From positions 1 to 6,671 of the forward strand of contig JANXSA010000543.1 in the NCBI GenBank assembly GCA_025352915.1: DNA of 6,671 nucleotides, written 5' to 3'. Below are positions 1 to 6,466 of this stretch, one piece after another. The stretch is from Rhodospirillales bacterium (lineage in GTDB: Bacteria > Pseudomonadota > Alphaproteobacteria > Acetobacterales > Acetobacteraceae). Under the pieces are notes generated by a model. It saw only the letters and a program-made list of their open reading frames with translations, was not told the origin of the DNA and did no database searches. Each line of letters begins with the position of its first letter. The stretch's first letter is position 1. A program made the translations under genes and the position numbers.

Positions 1-33
1 GGTGACTTATGAGAGCGGCAAAGATGCTACGCT

Positions 34-834
34 GTCGATCACGGGCTGATGCGGGCGGGGGAGTCCGAGGATGTGGTGCGGAGTTTTCGCGACCGGTTCA
101 ACATCAAGCTGGTGCATCGGGATGCCGGCGATTTGTTTTTCGGGGCGCTGGAGGGGGTGACGGACCCGGAGGTGAAGCGCAAGACGATCGGGCGGTTGTT
201 CATCGAGGTGTTCGAGGAGGAGGCGGCGAAGCTGGGTGGGGCGGATTTCCTGGCGCAGGGGACGCTGTATCCGGATGTCATTGAGAGCGTGAGTTTTACC
301 GGTGGGCCGTCGGTGACGATCAAGAGTCATCATAACGTGGGCGGGCTGCCGGATCGGATGCGGATGCAGCTGGTGGAGCCGTTGCGGGAATTGTTCAAGG
401 ATGAGGTGCGGGTGCTGGGGCGGGAGCTGGATATTCCCGAGGTGATTGTTGGGCGGCATCCGTTTCCGGGGCCGGGGCTGGCGATTCGCATTCCGGGGGC
501 GGTGACGCGGGAGAAGGCGGATCTGCTGCGGCGGGTGGACGCTATTTACCTGGAGGAGATCCGCAACGCCGGGCTGTATGACGCGATCTGGCAGGCGTTT
601 GCAGTGTTGTTGCCGGTGCGGACGGTGGGGGTGATGGGGGATGGGCGGACGTATGACATGGCGTGCGCGTTGCGGGCGGTGACTAGCACGGACGGGATGA
701 CGGCGGAGTTCTATCCGTTCGACATGGCGTTCCTGGGGCGGGTGGCGAGCCGGATTGTCAACGAGGTTCGGGGGGTGAACCGGGTGACCTATGACGTGAC
801 CAGCAAGCCGCCGGGAACGATTGAGTGGGAGTAG
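34..834 (+). CDS. guaA: GMP synthase (glutamine-hydrolysing), C-terminal part; 5' end missing or disrupted
   Basis: GuaA converts XMP to GMP using ATP and ammonia from glutamine, in cytosolic purine synthesis. The readable part begins around VDHGLMR (codons from 34) and runs to a TAG at 832-834. It covers the later part of the ATP-pyrophosphatase domain and the C-terminal dimerisation domain. Family motifs, counted from the Met codon at 49, are [13 protein letters not shown] (68-80), [10 protein letters not shown] (92-101), HPFPGPGL (127-134), [13 protein letters not shown], and the hallmark C-terminus KPPGTIEWE. The glutaminase domain and the SGGVDS P-loop lie upstream of the window. The Met at 49 is internal, not the true start. 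Upstream in the same frame is a TGA at 10-12, and codons 13-33 do not fit the family well, so the gene is either cut by a junction near 25-37 or the first bases are an assembly artefact. The coding strand is unusually G-rich. It converges on bphP, with 52 bp between stop codons. Identity is certain; intactness is not. Confidence 0.95.
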   Translation, partial: VDHGLMRAGESEDVVRSFRDRFNIKLVHRDAGDLFFGALEGVTDPEVKRKTIGRLFIEVFEEEAAKLGGADFLAQGTLYPDVIESVSFTGGPSVTIKSHHNVGGLPDRMRMQLVEPLRELFKDEVRVLGRELDIPEVIVGRHPFPGPGLAIRIPGAVTREKADLLRRVDAIYLEEIRNAGLYDAIWQAFAVLLPVRTVGVMGDGRTYDMACALRAVTSTDGMTAEFYPFDMAFLGRVASRIVNEVRGVNRVTYDVTSKPPGTIEWE

Positions 835-886
835 GCGAACGCCGGCAATAGCGTCGTTCAGATCGGCGGCGCTTGGCCACGCTGGC

Positions 887-3472
887 CTACTTTGCCGCAG
901 GTCCTGGACGTAGCTTCGTTGCCCTCGCCGCGGCGTCAGCGATATTCGCCGCGGTATAGGGTTTCTTCAGGACCACGCAATCGCGATGCTGGGATGGCAA
1001 GACGGCCTGGTCACCGTAGCCGGTTGCGAAAACGTATGGAACGCCGGCATTTCGCAGTAAGTCCGCAACAGGGATGCTGGTCTCGCGGCCCAAATTGACG
1101 TCGAGCAGGGCGAAATTCGGCGGATCCAGGGCCAGCAAGCGCAGCGCCTCCTGCACGTCGGCAGCCATGTGGACCCGCTCGGCGCCCAGCGAGAGCAGCA
1201 TCTCTTCGGCGTCCAGGGCGATAATCATGCTGTCCTCCACCAGAAGGACGCTGCCCGATAGACGGAATCCTTCTGCACGCGCGACCTGGGGCGCAGAAAC
1301 CGGGGCGATGCCGCGTTCCGGCTCGATGAACCGGGCGGGCACGACGAAGCGCGCGACAACGCCGTGGAGCGCATACTCCACACTCGCCTCGCCCTTCAGG
1401 TCATGGGGCACGGAACGCTCGATGATCGTCGTTCCAAAGCCGCGCCGGGTTGGCGCCTGCACGGGCGGACCGCCCAACTCTGTCCACTGGATGGTAAGGT
1501 CGCCATCGCCCCCAAGCGTCCAACTGATCGCAACGCGACCGGTGCGGTCGCACAGAGCCCCGTATTTCGCCGCGTTGGTCAACATCTCGTGGAGCACGAG
1601 GGCGAGGGTTGCGAACGCCATCGGCTGAAGCTTGATTTCGGGGCCTTCGATCTGGACCCGATCAGCGACGTCGTTGAGATAAGCCTCGGCTTCGGTTGCG
1701 ACGAGCGTGCGCAGCGATCTGGGGCCCCAATTCCCCTCCGTGATCTGATCGTGGGCGCGTGCAAGTGCCTGAACTCGTCCGCCGATCGTCGCGGCAAAGC
1801 TCTCGATGTCGGTCGCGCCGCTTTTGCTCTGCGAGATCAGGCCGCGGATCAGGCCGAGAATGTTGCGGACGCGGTGATTCAGCTCGGCGATGAGCAGGTC
1901 CTGGCGCTTTGTCGCGGCATCGCGCTCGCGGTCGGCGACGTCGGCGAGCCGCAGCACGACCTCCAGCAATGTCACACGCAGCGCGTTGGCCGCGCGTAGC
2001 TCGGGCTCGGTCCACGGGGCGGATTGACCCCGCACGATTTCGCGCCAGGCGTCGAAGCTTTTGCGCGGTGACAGACGCATGGCGCCGGGTCCGGCATCCA
2101 CAGGCTTGGCGGGATCGCCCGCCCACTTCACGGCTTGGGCGACCTCGCGGCGGAAGAACATGAGGTAATCGCGCGGCGTCCGGGAAATCGGGATGGCCAG
2201 TATGCCGGCCGCCCGTTCCGCATAATCTCGCGCCGGCGCATGCACCTTGCCGAGCTCGGCCGCCGCATAGATCTGGCTCGCCGCGCTCTGGTTGAGAAAA
2301 CGCGTCAGCACGGCAACTTCACCCGGCGACGGCGTCACGCCGTGCAGGATCGTTTCGTCGCCAACGCGCACGGCGTAACCGTCGTAAGGCACGATCTCGC
2401 CCATGCGATCCGCCATCGCGGCGAGACTGGTGGCGGTGGAGCCACGTTCGACGATCGACGCCATGAGTTGATCGTGAATTAGCCGCGCCCGCTGTTCGTA
2501 ATCCGCGACAGCCTCGCGTTCCCGGGTCTCGATCAGCAACGACAAGACCTGGGCGAATAATTCGGCCGCGGTGCGGCGCTCGTAGCTGATGGGGCGAGGC
2601 GTCATGTGGTGGCAGGCGACGAGCCCCCACAGGCGCCCGCCGCGCAGCAGCGAGATGGTCAGCGTCGCCGCGACCCCCATGTTCTTCAGATATTCGAGGT
2701 GCATCGTCGAGTGCGCGCGCAGCGTGCTCATCGATAAATCGAGCGGCGCGCCAGTCGAGCCAAGCTGAGGGACGACAGCCGCCGGGTCGGCCGCGACATC
2801 GACGATGACACGGACAATGTTGCGCTCCAACAACGCGCGCGCTTGGCGTGGAATGTCCGAGGTGGGATAGCGCAGGCCGAGGAACGGTTCGAGACCGGCT
2901 CGCACCCTTTCCGCGACGACCTCGCCCGAGCCGTCGGGCTGGAAGCGATAGATCATCACCCGGTCGTGGCCGGTCAGCGCCTTTACCTGCCGGGCTGCTT
3001 CGCGCAGCAGTTCGGGCAACCGGGCGAGCTGGTTGAGGCGCCCCAGCATCGCCTGGATCATCGCGGTGGGGCTCACCTCGCCATCCGGTTCGCTCGGTTC
3101 GGCCTCGATCACCACTTCGCCTTGCGAGATGTGGACGGCGACATCGAAGCGGCGGCCAGCGGGCAGCAGTTGCACGCCGAAGGCGCGTTCCACGGCGTCT
3201 TCGCCGCGCAGCATCGCCAGGCTATTGCGCAGCGTGTGCTCCGCTTCGGCGGCGAGCACGTCCGATAGCGATGCGCCCAGCAATGCCTCGACCGATCGGC
3301 CGAGAAAATCGGGCGCGTTGGCCGACACCCGTGAGATCAACCAGTCGGTGGAGACGGCGATCAGGAAGCCGGTGGGTTGGATGGCGCTGATCAAGTGGAT
3401 CGGTTCGCGATCGCAATTGGTCAGGTCGACCGGCTCGGTCGCCATGCCCGGCGCGGCCTCGTGCGCCGTCAT
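887..3472 (-). CDS. bphP: Bacteriophytochrome: PAS-GAF-PHY photosensor, HWE histidine kinase and receiver domain
   Basis: Red/far-red photoreceptor kinase, 861 aa from the ATG at 3470-3472. That start is chosen because it overlaps the bphO stop as ATGA and has GAGGG (3482-3486) 9 nt upstream; an in-frame ATG at 3493 would add 7 residues. Cys20 in NCDREPIH is the expected biliverdin attachment site, as in Agp1 and DrBphP. The PAS domain is followed by GAF (about 140-320) with PTSDIP (203-208, Asp206 kept), His258 in STMHLEY and ACHH (His288/289). The PHY domain carries WAGDP and the tongue motif PRKSF (469-473). The kinase is HWE/HisKA_2 type: phospho-acceptor His533 in AELNHRVRN, the HEMLTNAAKYG box (His628, Asn633), the WTE motif (663-665) and GFGT (678-681). 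A C-terminal receiver has acidic Glu746/Asp747, phospho-acceptor Asp791, Thr817 in FATGYG and Lys837. The architecture resembles Agp2-type phytochromes. No membrane segment is seen, so it is probably cytosolic. Odd residues: Leu215 where DrBphP has Tyr216, and Thr in IQPTG, PTSDIP and STMH where His, Ala and Pro are usual. Confidence 0.96.
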   Translation of the reverse strand: MTAHEAAPGMATEPVDLTNCDREPIHLISAIQPTGFLIAVSTDWLISRVSANAPDFLGRSVEALLGASLSDVLAAEAEHTLRNSLAMLRGEDAVERAFGVQLLPAGRRFDVAVHISQGEVVIEAEPSEPDGEVSPTAMIQAMLGRLNQLARLPELLREAARQVKALTGHDRVMIYRFQPDGSGEVVAERVRAGLEPFLGLRYPTSDIPRQARALLERNIVRVIVDVAADPAAVVPQLGSTGAPLDLSMSTLRAHSTMHLEYLKNMGVAATLTISLLRGGRLWGLVACHHMTPRPISYERRTAAELFAQVLSLLIETREREAVADYEQRARLIHDQLMASIVERGSTATSLAAMADRMGEIVPYDGYAVRVGDETILHGVTPSPGEVAVLTRFLNQSAASQIYAAAELGKVHAPARDYAERAAGILAIPISRTPRDYLMFFRREVAQAVKWAGDPAKPVDAGPGAMRLSPRKSFDAWREIVRGQSAPWTEPELRAANALRVTLLEVVLRLADVADRERDAATKRQDLLIAELNHRVRNILGLIRGLISQSKSGATDIESFAATIGGRVQALARAHDQITEGNWGPRSLRTLVATEAEAYLNDVADRVQIEGPEIKLQPMAFATLALVLHEMLTNAAKYGALCDRTGRVAISWTLGGDGDLTIQWTELGGPPVQAPTRRGFGTTIIERSVPHDLKGEASVEYALHGVVARFVVPARFIEPERGIAPVSAPQVARAEGFRLSGSVLLVEDSMIIALDAEEMLLSLGAERVHMAADVQEALRLLALDPPNFALLDVNLGRETSIPVADLLRNAGVPYVFATGYGDQAVLPSQHRDCVVLKKPYTAANIADAAARATKLRPGPAAK

Positions 3473-4071
3473 GCCGTCTGGCCCTCGCGGCACGCCAACC
3501 GCTCATAGACGGCGAAGGTCGCACGGGCGCCGCCGATGATTGCCTGCTCGTACCCGGTCCCGGCCGCGCCGCGTTCATTGACCTGTTGCAGCAGGGTTTG
3601 CCATGCGAGTGCTGGCCTGACATCGAAATAGGCGGTCGGGAATCCGGCAGCAACGCGCTTGCGCAGGATCGCCGATCCGAGCCGCGAACCGCGCACCACA
3701 TAGGCGAGCCCGAGACCGTCGATCGAGCCTGGCGCGGGTTGGGCATCGGTTGGCGGATCTATGCCAATAGCGGCAAGATCGGCGATGAGAGCCGCGGCAA
3801 GCGCGCCGAAATCGGCTTCATCGACGCATCGCCAATGCGGCCGCAGCGCCATCAGTGCCGCGGCATTGATGCTGAGGAAGGCTGCATATGTCTCGGGTCG
3901 GGCCAGATCGAATTGGGAGATCAATTGATCGACCCGGCCATGTTCGGGCCGCGTCGCGCATTTCAGGCGCATGTGGCAATCAGTCGCTGGTGCATCGCTC
4001 GCGCCAAGCTCCGTCCGACGCGCTGCCGGTTGGCGCTGTGGAGCGGACCACAGAAGTCCGTGCGCACTCAT
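3469..4071 (-). CDS. bphO: Bacteriophytochrome-linked heme oxygenase
   Basis: BphO-type heme oxygenases open heme to biliverdin IX-alpha, iron and CO in the cytosol, supplying the BphP chromophore. The product is 200 aa. Visible features are the proximal-helix segment LKCATRPEHGRVDQL, with His44 as the likely heme-iron ligand, and the glycine-rich distal-helix segment GLGLAYVVRGSRLGS (119-133), whose GSRLG is typical of the family. The start at 4071 is chosen because GAGGTGATC, complementary to the 3' end of 16S rRNA, lies just upstream (4073-4081). A second Met at residue 34 (3972) begins the conserved domain but has no ribosome binding site, so the first 33 residues would be a poorly conserved, low-complexity extension. 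The TGA stop (3469-3471) overlaps the bphP ATG by 4 bp, implying translational coupling. Family assignment rests on these motifs and on the bphP neighbour. Confidence 0.88.
   Translation of the reverse strand: MSAHGLLWSAPQRQPAARRTELGASDAPATDCHMRLKCATRPEHGRVDQLISQFDLARPETYAAFLSINAAALMALRPHWRCVDEADFGALAAALIADLAAIGIDPPTDAQPAPGSIDGLGLAYVVRGSRLGSAILRKRVAAGFPTAYFDVRPALAWQTLLQQVNERGAAGTGYEQAIIGGARATFAVYERLACREGQTA
3482..3486 (-). promoter_or_regulatory. Ribosome binding site of bphP inside bphO
   Basis: GAGGG on the minus strand, 9 nt before the ATG at 3472, within the last codons of bphO. Together with the ATGA overlap it supports 3472 as the bphP start over the alternative at 3493. Confidence 0.55.
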
Positions 4072-4072
4072 T

Positions 4073-4081
4073 GATCACCTC
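4073..4081 (-). promoter_or_regulatory. Strong Shine-Dalgarno site of bphO
   Basis: Read on the minus strand, this is GAGGTGATC followed by A and the ATG at 4071. It matches nine bases of the anti-Shine-Dalgarno complement, and the GAGG core is 6 nt from the start codon. It decides the start of bphO at 4071 rather than at the internal Met at 3972. Confidence 0.8.
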
Positions 4082-4140
4082 AAGGCGGAATTGACGCAAC
4101 CGCGTTGCGATCGATACCTGAGTCTGGAGGACTCGTGCAA

Positions 4141-4174
4141 GGCGCGTTAACAGTTTAGCATTATTAACGCCGCC
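4141..4174. promoter_or_regulatory. Inverted repeat upstream of bphO, possible operator
   Basis: GCGTTAA (4144-4150) and TTAACGC (4164-4170) form a 7-bp perfect inverted repeat with a 13-nt spacer. Allowing one bulged base, the arms extend outward through GGCG on the left and CGCC on the right. The repeat starts roughly 70 bp before the bphO start codon and lies in the most AT-rich part of the intergenic DNA, so it could bind a dimeric regulator. A role as operator is inference; the repeat itself is seen directly. Confidence 0.35.
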
Positions 4175-4422
4175 TTTGCTAATGTGGCTCGCCGTTTGGC
4201 CGCCTTCGAGCATAGCCGGTTTGGCGATGCGACCTACCGATAAATGGCGTCCTGGTGTTTCGCTTTTTCGCGATGTGATCAGGCGCGCGGCCCTGCGAAC
4301 ATGCGCGAACATGGTATCGATTGCCACCTCGATGCACAGCCGCTGGCAGCCGGATGTGGTTCATCCGGGCAGGATCGCACCAATTTGATGGTGTCGATGA
4401 CGGCATGGGGTGGATGGAACGC

Positions 4423-4431
4423 CGGATGAAA
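4423..4431 (+). repeat. Left copy of the 9-bp target-site duplication (CGGATGAAA)
   Basis: CGGATGAAA directly abuts the left end of the MITE at 4432. The matching copy at 4602-4610 abuts its right end. Confidence 0.85.
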
Positions 4432-4601
4432 CTAAGTGTCCGTCCGGAAAGTCTCCCGGGTCGGTCCGGCGGGCCTTTTTGGCGCCGGGAGCGTCGGAAA
4501 CTTGCCCCGATGTCCCTGCATCGGGGCGGCGTTTCCTCCTTCCCGGCACCAAAAATGCCTCGCCGGCCCTCAACCGGGAGACTTTCCGGACGGACACTTA
4601 G
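4432..4601. mobile_element. Palindromic MITE, 170 bp, with 28-bp terminal inverted repeats
   Basis: The ends 4432-4459 and 4574-4601 are perfect 28-bp inverted repeats beginning CTAAGTGTCCGTCCGGAAAG. The interior is also nearly palindromic: 4476-4490 pairs with 4541-4555 at 14 of 15 positions, and the centre is a 9-bp stem, GCCCCGATG (4504-4512) with CATCGGGGC (4519-4527), around a 6-nt loop. The 9-bp sequence CGGATGAAA occurs directly on both sides (4423-4431 and 4602-4610), abutting the ends exactly, as expected for a target-site duplication. No transposase is encoded, so this is a non-autonomous element moved by an enzyme supplied in trans. I cannot name the parent insertion-sequence family; a 9-bp duplication fits several. 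Confidence 0.87.
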
Positions 4602-4610
4602 CGGATGAAA
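4602..4610 (+). repeat. Right copy of the 9-bp target-site duplication (CGGATGAAA)
   Basis: CGGATGAAA directly follows the right end of the MITE. It is also the left outer arm of the hairpin 4602-4653, so this copy is probably the original target. Confidence 0.85.
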
Positions 4611-4653
4611 GTTTTTGCTTCTTTTTTCAAAAAGAAGCGCTTCCTTTCATCCG
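4602..4653. terminator. Two-tier hairpin downstream of the solute-binding protein gene, possible terminator
   Basis: Outer arms CGGATGAAAG (4602-4611) and CTTTCATCCG (4644-4653) are perfect complements. Inside them GCTTCTTTTT (4617-4626) pairs with AAAAAGAAGC (4629-4638) around a 2-nt loop. The inner hairpin begins 27 bp past the TAA of the minus-strand gene that ends at 4666. It could end or protect that transcript. The stem is AT-rich and is not followed by a run of T in the transcribed direction, so it is not a textbook intrinsic terminator. The inner hairpin belongs to the same repeat family as 6341-6380 and 6467-6506. Confidence 0.5.
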
Positions 4654-4665
4654 CTTGCGTGCAGC

Positions 4666-6228
4666 TTATTCGCGCCAGAGATCCCAGTTACGCAGGGCGT
4701 ACCAGGGCTTCCAGCCTTTGAGGCTTGACTTGAAGGTGACGGTGCGGCCGGCGTCGGCGATTTTCACCAGGTAGGCTTTGCTGCGGATCGCCGTCTCGGC
4801 TTCGAGCCAAGCGGCCTTGCGGGCGCCGACATCCATCGAGCTGAAGAAGCGGTTGTACGGCGCGTCGACGTCGGCGTCGTTGATTTTACCCAGGCCGGAA
4901 TGGCCGTAGATCAGCGGGCGCCATTGTTGCGGTCCGAGCAGCGGCTGTGAGCAGTAGCCGGTCATCGAGATGTTCCAGCCGCCTTCGCCGGATGTCAGGG
5001 CATTGGCGTTGGTGATCCAGTCGGTGACGCGCATCTCGACGTTGACGCCGACCGCTTTCAGCGCCTGTTCCAGCACCAGCATCTGGGCGCGCATGTAGGC
5101 GTAGACCGAGTTGGTGTGGATGATGATCTTCTCGCCCTTGTAGCCGGCGGCGGCCAGCAGGGCCTTCGCCTTGGCCGGGTCTTTCTGGTTGTAGTACGGC
5201 TTCATCTGGTCACCGGTGTAGTACGGGCTGTCCGAGTACAGCAGCGACGGGTTCTGGCGGGTGACCTGGCCGGAGACTTCGGCCATTTCCTCGGTGTCGA
5301 CCACGGCCATGATGGCCTGGCGGATGCGCACGTCGCGGGTGAGGCCGGCATCGGCACGCAGGATGATGGTGTGCATGCAGCCGGGGAAGACTTTTTCGAT
5401 GACGACGTCGTTGCGGCCCTTGAAGCGGTCGATCTGATCGGCGTCGACCTCGGCCAGGTCGGCGCTGCCGGACAGCATGGCGGCGACGCGGGTGCTGACT
5501 TCGGGCAGGAAGTTGTAGCGGATGGTTTCGAAATGCGCGGTCTTGCGGCCGGCGAAGCCGTTCGGGCCGGGGGCGGAGGTATCGGCGGAGTAGCCGTCAA
5601 AGCGGCGCATGATCAGGTGGCTGTCCTTGACCAGTTCACCGAACTGATAGGGGCCGGTGCCGATCACGGTGATTTCGCGCGGGCCCTTGGCGGCTTCCTC
5701 GGCGGGGATGATCGAGAGCGGGAAGCAGGGGGTCTTGAGCACTTCCAGCAGAACGGCGGAGGTGTCCTTGAGGTTGATGACGAAGGTGTAGGGGTCTGGC
5801 GCGTCAAAGCTGCTGACGTTGGCGAAGGAGGCGGCGTTCGGGCTTTGCTTGGCGTAGCGCTGGTAGGTGGCGAGCACGTCGGCGGAGGTCATTTCCTTGC
5901 CGTTGTGGAACTTGACGCCGCGGCGCAGGGTGAAGGTGAACTTCTTGCCGTCCGGGGCGACTTCGGCCTTGCTGGCGAGCATGGGGGTGGACGAATAATC
6001 GTCGCCCATCATCATCAGGCCTTCGTACATGTGCATGCCGGTTTCGAGCTGCACGGTGGTGCAGAAATGGGCCGGGTCGAAGTGGTCCATGCCGGAGACG
6101 TGGGCGTGGATCAGGGTGCCGCCTTTTTTGGCCTGGGGGTTGGCGGTTTGGGCCAATACCGGCAGGGCGATCAGCAGCCCCGCGGCGGCGAGGCCGAATG
6201 CCCGCCACTTTGATGCAGCCGAGATCAT
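4666..6228 (-). CDS. ABC transporter periplasmic solute-binding protein, DppA/OppA-like (SBP_bac_5)
   Basis: Secreted binding protein that would capture a small solute, often a peptide, and pass it to an ABC permease. It has 520 aa, normal for the family. The start at 6228 is chosen because AGGGAG (6237-6242) lies 8 nt upstream and because it opens a signal peptide: a basic start with Lys7 and Arg9, a hydrophobic stretch at about 10-25, and a likely cleavage after ALPVLA (26/27). An upstream in-frame ATG at 6357 would add 43 residues of proline-rich sequence in front of the signal peptide and is rejected. There is no lipobox Cys, so it is probably soluble in the periplasm. Family features are KGGTLIHAHVSG just after cleavage, RRGVKFHNGKEMTSADV (about 102-118), GTGPYQF (190-196) and the later RQAIMAVVD region. 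No permease or ATPase gene is seen next to it in the window. The substrate cannot be read from the sequence. Confidence 0.9.
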   Translation of the reverse strand: MISAASKWRAFGLAAAGLLIALPVLAQTANPQAKKGGTLIHAHVSGMDHFDPAHFCTTVQLETGMHMYEGLMMMGDDYSSTPMLASKAEVAPDGKKFTFTLRRGVKFHNGKEMTSADVLATYQRYAKQSPNAASFANVSSFDAPDPYTFVINLKDTSAVLLEVLKTPCFPLSIIPAEEAAKGPREITVIGTGPYQFGELVKDSHLIMRRFDGYSADTSAPGPNGFAGRKTAHFETIRYNFLPEVSTRVAAMLSGSADLAEVDADQIDRFKGRNDVVIEKVFPGCMHTIILRADAGLTRDVRIRQAIMAVVDTEEMAEVSGQVTRQNPSLLYSDSPYYTGDQMKPYYNQKDPAKAKALLAAAGYKGEKIIIHTNSVYAYMRAQMLVLEQALKAVGVNVEMRVTDWITNANALTSGEGGWNISMTGYCSQPLLGPQQWRPLIYGHSGLGKINDADVDAPYNRFFSSMDVGARKAAWLEAETAIRSKAYLVKIADAGRTVTFKSSLKGWKPWYALRNWDLWRE

Positions 6229-6236
6229 GTTTTTTG

Positions 6237-6242
6237 CTCCCT
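6237..6242 (-). promoter_or_regulatory. Ribosome binding site of the solute-binding protein gene
   Basis: AGGGAG on the minus strand, 8 nt before the ATG at 6228. It supports that start over the longer in-frame alternative at 6357. Confidence 0.65.
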
Positions 6243-6340
6243 GATGGGCCGCCCGCGCGGCGTTCGGGGGAGCGTAGAACAGGAGATGGGTTGTTGGGAA
6301 CCTCGTTTGGTGGGGGAGGGGACGGGAGGAAGGAGGGAGC

Positions 6341-6380
6341 CTTCTTTTTGTGAACAAAAAGAAGCAAAAAAACTTTATTC
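6341..6380 (-). repeat. Hairpin repeat, copy A
   Basis: Contains CTTCTTTTTGT (6341-6351) and ACAAAAAGAAG (6354-6364) around a GA loop, followed by CAAAAAAACTTTATTC. Its reverse complement matches copy B (6467-6506) at 39 of 40 positions, so the two form a large inverted repeat with an 86-bp spacer. Confidence 0.75.
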
Positions 6381-6466
6381 GATAAGGAAGGGGGGGAAAT
6401 TCAAGACAGGAAGAGCCCCCCTCCGGCTCCCCCCGCCCAAGCGCGAGGGGAGAGAAAAGTCTTTGT

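Larger units (their letters stand above)
4082..4431. other. Non-coding region upstream of the bphOP operon
   Basis: About 350 bp between the bphO ribosome binding site and the mobile element, without a recognisable gene. Short open frames exist on both strands, but none gives a recognisable protein. An AT-richer patch at about 4147-4185 contains an inverted repeat (listed separately) and is the likeliest promoter area for bphOP. I could not assign convincing -35 and -10 boxes. Confidence 0.5.

Noticed and set aside
875..887. GGCCA-CGC-TGGCC hairpin between guaA and bphP as a bidirectional terminator
   Set aside because: The stem is only 5 bp and has no T-run on either side, so termination cannot be claimed.
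1364..1999. Plus-strand open frames inside bphP
   Set aside because: They are antisense shadows of the kinase coding region with no recognisable domain and no convincing ribosome binding site.
3980..4327. Minus-strand open frame of 115 codons covering the bphO upstream region
   Set aside because: It overlaps the bphO start in another frame, has no recognised similarity and lies in DNA that looks non-coding. It could be a degraded remnant, but nothing supports that.
4436..4774. Open frames running through the MITE
   Set aside because: They arise from the palindromic GC-rich sequence and show mirrored peptides such as SVRKVSR on both strands. No transposase motif is present.
5116..6213. Long plus-strand open frame of 365 codons opposite the binding-protein gene
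   Set aside because: Its product is a monotonous Gly/Val/Asp/Ala-rich sequence, as expected from the antisense of a GC-rich gene. The minus-strand frame encodes a recognisable SBP_bac_5 protein with signal peptide.
6229..6357. Extended start of the binding protein at 6357
   Set aside because: The extra 43 residues are proline-rich, overlap a repeat and would place the signal peptide internally. The start at 6228 has a good ribosome binding site.
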